Of a DNA stretch of 37,869 nt, positions 31,280-37,869 are shown piece by piece. A program made the position numbers and the translations under genes. The stretch's first letter is position 1, and every line of letters begins with the position of its first letter. Below the pieces are notes generated by a model, which did no database searches, had not been told where the DNA came from, and worked only from the letters and a program-made list of their open reading frames with translations. The DNA is from a bacterium (GTDB lineage Bacteria > Hinthialibacterota > Hinthialibacteria > OLB16): NCBI GenBank assembly GCA_022072055.1, contig JAJVIK010000008.1, positions 104,111-141,979 on the forward strand, given 5' to 3'.

Positions 31280-32980
31280 GTGTGGTTTTCGCGCCACCGC
31301 GACCTTGAATCCCCAGGCTGGATGTTGGTCTGGGGCAGTCTTGTGGGGCTGTTTACGGGCGGGGTCACCGTCCTCTATCGCCTCGCGGTGCTCAAGGGCA
31401 ACGAGACCATCTGGGGAGGGAACCCGGCGGACTTCTTGCTCGGCTCGATCGCCATCCGTTTCCTGCTCCCGCCGCTGGGCGGCCTGGTGGTGGGTTTTGT
31501 TCTCTACAAACTCCTCGATCACCGTCCCGGGCACGGCATCCCCTCGGTAATCCACTCTGTTCAAACCAACCAGGTTCGTGTTCCGTGGCGAATGGCGGCC
31601 CCCTCGGTGGCCTCGGTCGTGGTGCTCACCACGGGCGGCTCGGCGGGTCCGGAGGGACCGGTGGCGGAGATAGGCTCGGTGTTCGGGTCCAACATGGGCT
31701 CCCGAATCGGCGCCAAACAGAAGACGCTTCGTGTCTTGGTAGGCTGTGGGGTGGCGGCGGCGATTGCCGCGGTTTTCGGGGCCCCCATCGGCGGGGTGTT
31801 CTTCGCCTTGGAGGTGATCTTCCAGGGCTTTGAACTGACCCTCTTCGCGCCGGTGGTGATCTCGGCGGTGGTGGCCTCGCTGATCACCAGCGCGGTCTTT
31901 GAGGTCGAGACCGCCGTGGTCTTTCCCGAGTTCGTGTTCCGCCCCATCGAGCTCCCGGCCTATGTTGGGCTGGGTTTGATCGTGGGGCTTGTGGCGGGAT
32001 TCTTCATCCATTGGATCGAGTATGCGTCCCGTCGGTTCGAGCGCCTTGAGGTTCCGCTGTGGATCAAGCCCGCCATCGGGGGGATAGGGGTGGGGGCGCT
32101 GGGGTGCTACTTCCTCCCCGAGGTGATCGGCGAGGGGTACGAGTCGCTGAACCACCTGATCAACAGTGAGCCGCTCCTCTGGGATCTTGCGTTTGTGCTG
32201 TTCGGAAAGATCTTGGCCACCGGGCTTACCCTCGGCTCCGGCGCTCCTGGAGGGTGTTTTGCCCCGGCGATCTTCATCGGGGCCACGCTCGGCGCTCTGT
32301 ACGGAGGAATCCTCGAACGGCTTTCCCCGGATGTGGTTGCCAGTCCGAGCTCTTACGCGACGATGGGGATGGCGGGAATGATCGCGGGAACCTTCAACGC
32401 CCCGATGACCGCCATTCTGGTCGCGTTGCGGGTGGCGGATGAGAACCCGGATGCCCTCCTGCCGCTCATGACCACCGTGGCGCTGGCGAGCTTTGTCATG
32501 AGCCGCTGGGAGCATGTTTCCGTGTACACCAACATTCTCAAGCGTCACGGGCAATGGTTTCCGGTGGATTTTGACAAAGACCCGTTGCTCGGAATCCGGG
32601 TGGAAGAGGTGGTTCGCGCGGGGGTTCCACGTCTTTCCGACTCGCTGAGCGTGGATCAGGCTTTTGAGCGGATTCGGGAGGGCGAGGATGCCGCCTTTGT
32701 GGTGGAAGGCGCAAAGGGAGAGTTTCGCGGAGTGGTGACCCTACAGGACCTGCGTCTCGCGCTCGCGGACCCATTCTTGGGTCGGTTGGTGAACCTGGAG
32801 GATGTGGTCGATTTCTCGATCCCGCGTCTCTCGCCGAACACCAGTCTGCGCGAGGCGGTGCGGGAATTCGCGACCAGCAAGCGCGAGGCGCTACCGGTCT
32901 TCACCGCCTCCGGGGAGTTTGTCGGGCTGATCACCCGCGAGGAGGTCCTCTCCGCCTATCGACGGGGGAAGGAGGTGTAG
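31280..32980 (+). CDS. ClC-family chloride channel/antiporter with C-terminal CBS pair
   Basis: A 566-residue ClC protein. Anion-selectivity blocks are GHGIP (residues 84-88, where E. coli ClC has GSGIP), GPEGP (123-127, with the gating Glu125 kept) and GGCFAPAIF (~313). The gating Glu argues for a gated channel or proton-coupled exchanger. His in place of the Ser of the first block occurs in a group of bacterial ClCs that also carry CBS domains. Residues ~440-566 form a CBS pair (RLSDSLSVDQAFERIREGEDAAFVV and SPNTSLREAVREFATSKREALPVF) that probably binds a nucleotide. Start GTG at 31280, after AAAGGA. It ends about 50 bases from the convergent DUF2442-like gene. Confidence 0.9.
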   Translation: MWFSRHRDLESPGWMLVWGSLVGLFTGGVTVLYRLAVLKGNETIWGGNPADFLLGSIAIRFLLPPLGGLVVGFVLYKLLDHRPGHGIPSVIHSVQTNQVRVPWRMAAPSVASVVVLTTGGSAGPEGPVAEIGSVFGSNMGSRIGAKQKTLRVLVGCGVAAAIAAVFGAPIGGVFFALEVIFQGFELTLFAPVVISAVVASLITSAVFEVETAVVFPEFVFRPIELPAYVGLGLIVGLVAGFFIHWIEYASRRFERLEVPLWIKPAIGGIGVGALGCYFLPEVIGEGYESLNHLINSEPLLWDLAFVLFGKILATGLTLGSGAPGGCFAPAIFIGATLGALYGGILERLSPDVVASPSSYATMGMAGMIAGTFNAPMTAILVALRVADENPDALLPLMTTVALASFVMSRWEHVSVYTNILKRHGQWFPVDFDKDPLLGIRVEEVVRAGVPRLSDSLSVDQAFERIREGEDAAFVVEGAKGEFRGVVTLQDLRLALADPFLGRLVNLEDVVDFSIPRLSPNTSLREAVREFATSKREALPVFTASGEFVGLITREEVLSAYRRGKEV

Positions 32981-32985
32981 TGGAT

Positions 32986-33027
32986 CGCGGGAGCGACTTC
33001 TAATCGCTAAAGATTCGCGCCCCCGCG
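32986..33027. terminator. Hairpin between convergent genes
   Basis: AGCGA (32992-32996) pairs with TCGCT (33004-33008) around CTTCTAA, inside wider arms CGCGGG (32986-32991) and CCCGCG (33022-33027). There is no U-run, so it is at best a weak terminator between the ClC gene and the DUF2442-like gene. Confidence 0.25.
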
Positions 33028-33031
33028 CCGG

Positions 33032-33214
33032 TTACGCGGCGCTACGCTCCCAGGTCTCCACAAGCTTTCTCAGATCCGGAAAAAACCTTGGCCCATCGTG
33101 AAGGATTGCCGGAGCAAAATCGATCGTTGGGGACATCCCATCCGCGAACTTGACCTGCAATGTATAGGGGGCGCCTTTCTCAAACCCGACTACTTTGTGT
33201 ATCCCGTGTTGCAT
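33032..33214 (-). CDS. Short DUF2442-like protein, possibly truncated
   Basis: A 60-residue protein with GAGG about eight bases before its ATG. HKVVGFEKGAPYTLQVKFADG resembles the opening of DUF2442 proteins (strand, then FxDG), followed by TIDFAPAILHDGPRFFPDL. The usual end of the family (F-x-x-V-x-V-D-x-x-x-G-T-x-x-W-P-N-G) is missing: the product stops after LRKLVETWERSAA. It may be a shortened member or a decayed gene. DUF2442 genes often pair with a DUF4160 gene, and none is seen here. Confidence 0.5.
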   Translation of the reverse strand: MQHGIHKVVGFEKGAPYTLQVKFADGMSPTIDFAPAILHDGPRFFPDLRKLVETWERSAA

Positions 33215-33284
33215 TTTGTTTACCTCAAAGGCTCAATCTTGAAAGGTGCGATAGGGAAGGGGCCACCTTGGAGTGGTTCTGTCT

Positions 33285-34871
33285 CTACCCAAACGTCAGC
33301 TCAAACTCCACTCGCTCCCCGGCCTTGACCTCACGGACCGCCAGGAGCGGCTCCACGACCGCCTTGTCGCCGCCTCCGAGGCCCCCCTCCTTCCAGGTCT
33401 TTCCCGTGGGAGGAGCCAGGACAAGCTTCCTGGCAACCTTGTCCTCCCAAGTTCCCGCAAGCGCTCCCTCGGCGCCCAAGAGGGTCAGCGACCCAGCGCC
33501 CACACGCAGCGCGGCGGTCCAACCCGCCTCCCACCAACTCTCCGGGAGGCGCGGGGCCACACGGAGCGTCCCATCGACTTGAGGGTCCAGTCCGAACAGG
33601 AACTGGTTCGTGATCCGAACCAGGTTGGCGGGGTATTCGCAATAGGTCATCGGACCACCCGGTTTGATGCTCTCGGCGGACGGAAAGTAGCGCTCTTGCC
33701 AGGAATATCCGTTGGGTCTGCCGGCCCGTTCGACTGCCTGCAACCCATCCAGGAGGCCCTCCACATCGCCACGCCGCGCGCGCGCCCAAGCCTCCAGATA
33801 CCAGACTCTTCCCATCGCGGCCAAGTCATGGCGATGGTCGAAATGGGGGAACTGGTCGGCGGGGATGAACTCCCAATCTTCGTAAGTTTCCGGGGCGGTG
33901 GAGATGCTCGTGGGCATTCCTCCATAGCGGAAGCCCTTATCGTCGCGGACCTTTTCCCAAAGCAGATCCTCCTGGTTCTTGGGAAGCATGCCGACCGCGA
34001 TGGCGGCCCAGTCCACATCGGTCATTCCATGCCTGTCAATCGGGCCTTTTTCGGGATGGATGTATTCCACACAGTGCCCCTCCCGCCAGAACTCCCGCCG
34101 GAAGTTGGACTGAACGCGCTCGGCCAGCTCGGCCCAATGCGCGCTCTTGGGTTGGTCTCCGGCCTTGGCGCAAAGCTCGGCGGTCTTCCGGAAGGCATCC
34201 ACCGCGTAGCACTGGGTCACTCCATCCCATTCGATTCGGGTGGGGACTTCCACATAGTAGCCCGCCCCCCCGACACGCCCCTCTGGGGTTAAAAGGGACT
34301 CCAGGTGCGAGGCCGAGAGGTGGATGCACTCCAGGTTTCTGGCCAACCAGCTCTCATCAAGAGTGTGCGTGTATAGGGCGTGGGCGTTGTGGGCGAGCGT
34401 GGTGGCGCCGAGGGCGCGAAGCGGATCGCCGGGAACCCAGTGGACATACAACCCCTTTCCGGCCGAGTCGATCATGATCGGGAGCTGCCCATTCGGCTTC
34501 TGCCAACGCTTCACATAGTCCCAGTTGGCCAGCGCCTCCTCGAACCGTCCGAGCCAAAGCAGGGCATGCGTGAGTTGGTGGCCATCCAGACTGGGGTAGG
34601 TGTTGCCAAAGCCGAACCCCTGCCCATCGGCGCAGACCGAAAAGTAGCCGAAGAAAATATCAGGGTTCAAAGCGGCCAGCACGTTGTCTTCCGCCGAGCG
34701 CGTGTAGACCGTGTTGAGCCATTCCTGGGGGGTCTTGATCCCGCTCATGGATTCCCGTCTCTTGGTGGTTTCTTGTCCGTGTGCTTTTCCTTGATGCGAC
34801 AGGGCGAGGGCTGAGCCCAGCGCTGTGTACGCCGAGGTTTGGAGAAAGCCCCTTCGGGTTGAGCGGTTCAT
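33285..34871 (-). CDS. Tat-exported six-hairpin (alpha/alpha)6 glycosidase
   Basis: A 528-residue exported enzyme. The ATG at 34871 follows GGAGG at 8 bases and is followed by a twin-arginine signal (STRRGFLQTSAYTALGSALAL); the open frame upstream overlaps the next gene and is discarded. The mature part is a six-hairpin toroid: YPSLDGHQLTHALLWLGRFEEAL, GQLPIMIDSAGKGLYVHW, WDGVTQCYAVDAFRKTAEL, GMTDVDWAAIAVGML, then DFDH-like acidic segments FPHFDHRHDLAAMGRVWYLEAW. A C-terminal beta domain (LRVAPRLPESWWEAGWTAALRV) is as in alpha-rhamnosidases and GH63/GH15-related proteins. Linkage and sugar are not known. It lies downstream of the methyltransferase gene with a 74-base gap. Confidence 0.65.
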   Translation of the reverse strand: MNRSTRRGFLQTSAYTALGSALALSHQGKAHGQETTKRRESMSGIKTPQEWLNTVYTRSAEDNVLAALNPDIFFGYFSVCADGQGFGFGNTYPSLDGHQLTHALLWLGRFEEALANWDYVKRWQKPNGQLPIMIDSAGKGLYVHWVPGDPLRALGATTLAHNAHALYTHTLDESWLARNLECIHLSASHLESLLTPEGRVGGAGYYVEVPTRIEWDGVTQCYAVDAFRKTAELCAKAGDQPKSAHWAELAERVQSNFRREFWREGHCVEYIHPEKGPIDRHGMTDVDWAAIAVGMLPKNQEDLLWEKVRDDKGFRYGGMPTSISTAPETYEDWEFIPADQFPHFDHRHDLAAMGRVWYLEAWARARRGDVEGLLDGLQAVERAGRPNGYSWQERYFPSAESIKPGGPMTYCEYPANLVRITNQFLFGLDPQVDGTLRVAPRLPESWWEAGWTAALRVGAGSLTLLGAEGALAGTWEDKVARKLVLAPPTGKTWKEGGLGGGDKAVVEPLLAVREVKAGERVEFELTFG

Positions 34872-34945
34872 CGTTCGGACCTCCATCCGGGAGAAATGGG
34901 AGGAATCAGCCCATGCGGGCGCTTTCATCCCGAACCGTCCCAATC

Positions 34946-35608
34946 CTACTCCGCCTTGCGGGCTACATAAATCAGCTGGTGCCCGAACTGGTCCTTGAGC
35001 GGCATGCGCGCCATCAGCCATGAAACCAGCGGATGTTGCGACTCCTTTGGCCCCTTCATCCCGGTGAGGCACACATTGACCGGCAGAACCTTTTCGATCG
35101 TGAACCCGGCGCGTTCGAGAAGCGCCCGGAATTCCTTCGGGGAAAGGTCATTGCGCCAATCGGGGTGACGGTGCGGGGTCTTTCCCAACGCGTGGAGGAT
35201 GCGCCGATAGGCGTGACGCATGTTGTAGTAGGAGGCCACGAGGCGCCCATTCCCGTGGAGGCGCGAGTGGAGCTCCGCGAACAGCCCGGATAGGTCCTCG
35301 ATGTACTCGAACACCCCGGACCCGACAATGCAATCGAAGGTCATCCCCGGAAAGGGAAGCGGGTCGGCGCGCAGGTCGGTTTGGACAACGTGAGGGTCAT
35401 TCAGCCGCGCCACCGCGGAGTGAGAAACATCGCATCCGTGGTAATCCAGATTGGGAAGACGCCTCAAGAGCTCCTCCCGCAACAGCCCCAACCCGCAGCC
35501 CAGCTCGAACACGGTCTTGGGAGAGCTTCGAGCCGCCTCCTCGGCGCACTTGAGAAGGCGGACATGCGGCCTGGAATAGTTGAAGGTCTCGGTTTCCCAA
35601 CGGCTCAT
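34946..35608 (-). CDS. SAM-dependent class I methyltransferase
   Basis: A 220-residue methyltransferase. The SAM-binding motif I is FELGCGLG (residues 34-41), the acidic residue at the end of strand 2 is Asp60 (HGCDVS), and FDCIVGSGVFEYIED (~91-105) is motif IV-like. It resembles methyltransferases of small molecules, sugars or lipids (Methyltransf_11/MetW-like). Its ATG overlaps the recJ stop by four bases (ATGA), so it is translated with RecJ; the open frame further upstream is a shadow of recJ. The substrate is unknown; the pairing with RecJ does not predict it. Confidence 0.8.
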   Translation of the reverse strand: MSRWETETFNYSRPHVRLLKCAEEAARSSPKTVFELGCGLGLLREELLRRLPNLDYHGCDVSHSAVARLNDPHVVQTDLRADPLPFPGMTFDCIVGSGVFEYIEDLSGLFAELHSRLHGNGRLVASYYNMRHAYRRILHALGKTPHRHPDWRNDLSPKEFRALLERAGFTIEKVLPVNVCLTGMKGPKESQHPLVSWLMARMPLKDQFGHQLIYVARKAE

Positions 35609-37869
35609 CGTTTCGGACCGGCCGGGTCCCCCCGAAGCCACATGCGAACCAGTTCGGCGGCGGGGCGACGGAGCGCGGTGTCGCTCCAGGTCTTGAGCTT
35701 CTCCGTGTAAACCTCCCAGCGGCGTAGGAAAGCGGACGCGGAGAGCTCCCGTTTGGCCGTGGCGGTGGCGCGTCGAGCAACCTCCTCGTCGCATTCCACC
35801 AACCCAAGATCCACAAGCGCCTCCAGGCAAACCCCCAGTGTCGCGGTGGACAGCGGTAGCTGGAGCAGCTCCTTGAGCGGAGTGGGCTGCTCCAGCTGAC
35901 GGTAGACCACCGCCGTGTTCTCGCGTGTCGCCTCGGCGTGCATTCCCGACAACCAAGCCTCCAAGGCCTCCGCGCCGTAGGCGAGTCGCACCAGGGTCCC
36001 ACGGCCGGTGGAGGTCAACACCGAGCGCAGCCAGGCGCGGTCCATCTTGCGGATCGGCGGCCAGAGGATATCCACTATCCGTCCATCCCATTCGGGGGGA
36101 ATCTCTCCCCCATATCCGGTTGAGCAACTCCCCGGCCAGGCCCCCACCGGCAGAGCCGAGCTTCGCTCCCAGATTCGGTTCTTCCAAAACGGCAACTCCC
36201 CGGGCGAGCTCTCGCGCCACCACACGCGCCACTCGGGACCGTAGCCCACGCGCAGGCACCCCTCCAGGTCGAGAGCGGCGCCCCCGCGACCATCCCACAC
36301 CACCACTCCCGGAATCCCGCCGCCGAGCTCCACCCGCGAGACCTCTTCCGGGAGCGACGGTTCAAGAGTTTCCCTCAGCGAGGGCCGGATCGCCACAATC
36401 CGAGGTCGAATCACTGTCCTGCCATTCCAGTGGTTCTCCCCATATTCAATCGCCAAATCCACCGGACCGTGGTCCAGGTCCTTGGCCCATTCGGCAAGCC
36501 GAAATCCGACCGCCTCCAGGGGGCGCGCGGGAGTTCCCAGGTTGATCCGCAGGTGCCCCTCGCCGAAAAGGGTGTAGCGCCCCCTGCCCTCGAACCGGCA
36601 GAGCGAAAACACCGGCGCCGGGAAACCCTGCCCGAAGGGTTCGAGCACGGGGACCTCGCGGAGGATCGCCTCCACGGGATGCTCGGATTCGAGGAAGGCG
36701 TCGATCAGGAGCTCCGGAGCGACCGCTTGCCCGTCGAACTCGGAGGCGACATGACGCAGCGCTTTCTCAAAGTCTCCCCAGCGGCTCATTTCGACGGTGA
36801 AACCCGCCGCTCCGGCATGACCGCCCCCGGCGACAGTCAAGTCCGACACGCTCTCCAACATCTGGCCGGCATCAAAGCCGGAAGGCGCGCGCGCGGAACC
36901 GTGCGCGAGGTCGCCTTCAATCGAGGCCACGAACACCGGCAGCCCGGTGGCTTCCATGAGCTTGGCGGCGACGATTCCAAGGATGCCTCGATGCCACTCC
37001 GGGTCGGCCAACACCACCGCGCCCGTGGGCGGGTTCGCGCGCAAACGCTCCAACGCGGAGGCGGTGGCGACAGCCCCCAACTTCTTGCGCTCCTCGTTGG
37101 CCTTCTCCAGTTCGGCGGAAAGATCCGCCAATTGCTTTGGGTCTTGGGACACCAGCAGGTCGAAGGCGAGTCGCGGCGAACGGAGCCTCCCCGCCGCGTT
37201 CAGTCGAGGCCCCACCTGGAATCCGATGGTCTCAAGGGTCGCCCCCTCCGGCGCGCAGCGCGCGGAATCAAGCAGCGCGCGAACCCCCGGCGAGGGATTG
37301 GCGCGCAAACGGTCCAGTCCATCCACCACAATCCTCCGATTCTCCCCGATGAGCGGCATCACATCCGCAACCGTGCCGATCATCGCCAAATCAATCGGGA
37401 GCTCGCGACGGTAGGCTTCCTGAAAGCTCGGGGGCACAAGCGGCAACAGCGCCTGGGCGAGCTTGAACGCCACCCCAGCCCCGGAAAGATGCTGGAAAGG
37501 ATACCTGCTCCTTGAAAGGTGCGGGTTGATGTGCGCGAGCGGTCCTTTCAGGTCCTCCTCGGGTTGATGGTGGTCGGTGAGGATCAGGTCGATCCCGAGC
37601 TCCGCCGCGCGGGCGCAGGCCTCCACCGCCCGCGAGCCGCAGTCCGTGGTCACGATCAAATCGAACCCCTCGGCCTTCTTGGCCTCGATCCAATCGGCGC
37701 GGATGCCATACCCGCTTTCCATTCGATTCGGCAGATACACCTCCGGGGAAAGCCCCACGCGCTCGAAGGCGAACTTGAGGATCGCCGCGCTGGTGATCCC
37801 ATCGGCGTCGTAATCCCCATGAATGACCACTCTGTGCCGGCGTGAAATCGCCGCCTCGATCCGCGAAAG
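35605..37869 (-). CDS. recJ: Single-stranded-DNA exonuclease RecJ (5' end outside the window)
   Basis: The frame is open to the window end (13 more codons, RIEAAISRRHR, before the first in-window GTG), so the true start lies beyond 37869. RecJ digests single-stranded DNA 5' to 3' in recombination and mismatch repair. The DHH core shows IHGDYDADGITSAA, TTDCGS, LTDHH and IGTVADVMPL, followed by GPRLNAAGRL, and the DHHA1 block GGGHAGAAGF, all metal- or substrate-binding. The OB domain follows (~430-545). The C-terminal ~190 residues (from ~550) are an extension of the kind seen in long RecJ proteins, ending in a helical region. The stop overlaps the methyltransferase start by four bases. Confidence 0.93.
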   Translation of the reverse strand, partial: LSRIEAAISRRHRVVIHGDYDADGITSAAILKFAFERVGLSPEVYLPNRMESGYGIRADWIEAKKAEGFDLIVTTDCGSRAVEACARAAELGIDLILTDHHQPEEDLKGPLAHINPHLSRSRYPFQHLSGAGVAFKLAQALLPLVPPSFQEAYRRELPIDLAMIGTVADVMPLIGENRRIVVDGLDRLRANPSPGVRALLDSARCAPEGATLETIGFQVGPRLNAAGRLRSPRLAFDLLVSQDPKQLADLSAELEKANEERKKLGAVATASALERLRANPPTGAVVLADPEWHRGILGIVAAKLMEATGLPVFVASIEGDLAHGSARAPSGFDAGQMLESVSDLTVAGGGHAGAAGFTVEMSRWGDFEKALRHVASEFDGQAVAPELLIDAFLESEHPVEAILREVPVLEPFGQGFPAPVFSLCRFEGRGRYTLFGEGHLRINLGTPARPLEAVGFRLAEWAKDLDHGPVDLAIEYGENHWNGRTVIRPRIVAIRPSLRETLEPSLPEEVSRVELGGGIPGVVVWDGRGGAALDLEGCLRVGYGPEWRVWWRESSPGELPFWKNRIWERSSALPVGAWPGSCSTGYGGEIPPEWDGRIVDILWPPIRKMDRAWLRSVLTSTGRGTLVRLAYGAEALEAWLSGMHAEATRENTAVVYRQLEQPTPLKELLQLPLSTATLGVCLEALVDLGLVECDEEVARRATATAKRELSASAFLRRWEVYTEKLKTWSDTALRRPAAELVRMWLRGDPAGPKR

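Overview
The window is GC-rich DNA from what looks like a free-living, uncultivated Gram-negative bacterium. The evidence is an LpxH-type lipid A pyrophosphatase, a lipoprotein peptidyl-prolyl isomerase, pseudopilins, Tat-type signal peptides and many large secreted proteins. The mix of secreted beta-propeller, kelch, PA14, glycosidase and pseudopilin-like proteins resembles carbohydrate-degrading candidate phyla around the PVC/FCB groups (for example Sumerlaeota- or Hydrogenedentota-like lineages). That placement is inference only; there is no rRNA or marker phylogeny here. I saw no tRNA, rRNA, CRISPR array, transposase or phage gene.

Layout. 1-5.2 kb: the end of a GspG-like pseudopilin, two polytopic glycosyltransferases (GT39-like and GT87-like) and a double-parvulin lipoprotein isomerase. 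5.2-8.8 kb: a metal/corrinoid-flavoured block. It holds the nickel regulator NikR behind a promoter that overlaps an inverted repeat, and, on the other strand, a promoter, a cobalamin riboswitch and an intrinsic terminator leading into two overlapping genes for secreted beta-propeller-like proteins with near-identical C-terminal tails. 8.8-9.5 kb: a VapBC-type toxin-antitoxin pair of lower GC. 9.5-13.8 kb: a very large GT-C glycosyltransferase with an inserted coiled coil and a C-terminal PA14 domain, followed by a thioredoxin-fold/TPR/pseudopilin-like fusion. 13.8-14.4 kb: no gene, but four strong palindromes. 14.4-18.6 kb (plus strand): LpxH-like/UbiA-like coupled pair, a pseudopilin with a structured leader, then a YugP zinc protease coupled to a PstS-like binding protein. 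18.6-27.4 kb (minus strand): a secreted carbohydrate locus read as a tiny membrane peptide, kelch protein, putative glycoside hydrolase, giant FtsX-type permease, LamG/DUF1080-like protein and a Tat-exported sugar epimerase-like protein. 27.4-28.2 kb: a frameshifted DUF433 antitoxin relic and a run of hairpins. 28.2-33 kb (plus): a cysteine-less TlpA-like protein, a tandem-YggT membrane protein, hibernation factor HPF and a ClC channel with CBS domains. 33-37.9 kb (minus): recJ (cut by the window end), an overlapping methyltransferase, a Tat-exported six-hairpin glycosidase and a short DUF2442-like protein.

The most interesting unit is at 5.9-8.7 kb. A B12 riboswitch normally controls cobalamin uptake, synthesis or B12-independent isozymes; here the only genes it can control are two secreted propeller-like proteins. 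By analogy with BtuG, the B12-binding beta-propeller of Bacteroidetes, they are candidates for an undescribed extracytoplasmic corrinoid (or cobalt) capture system.
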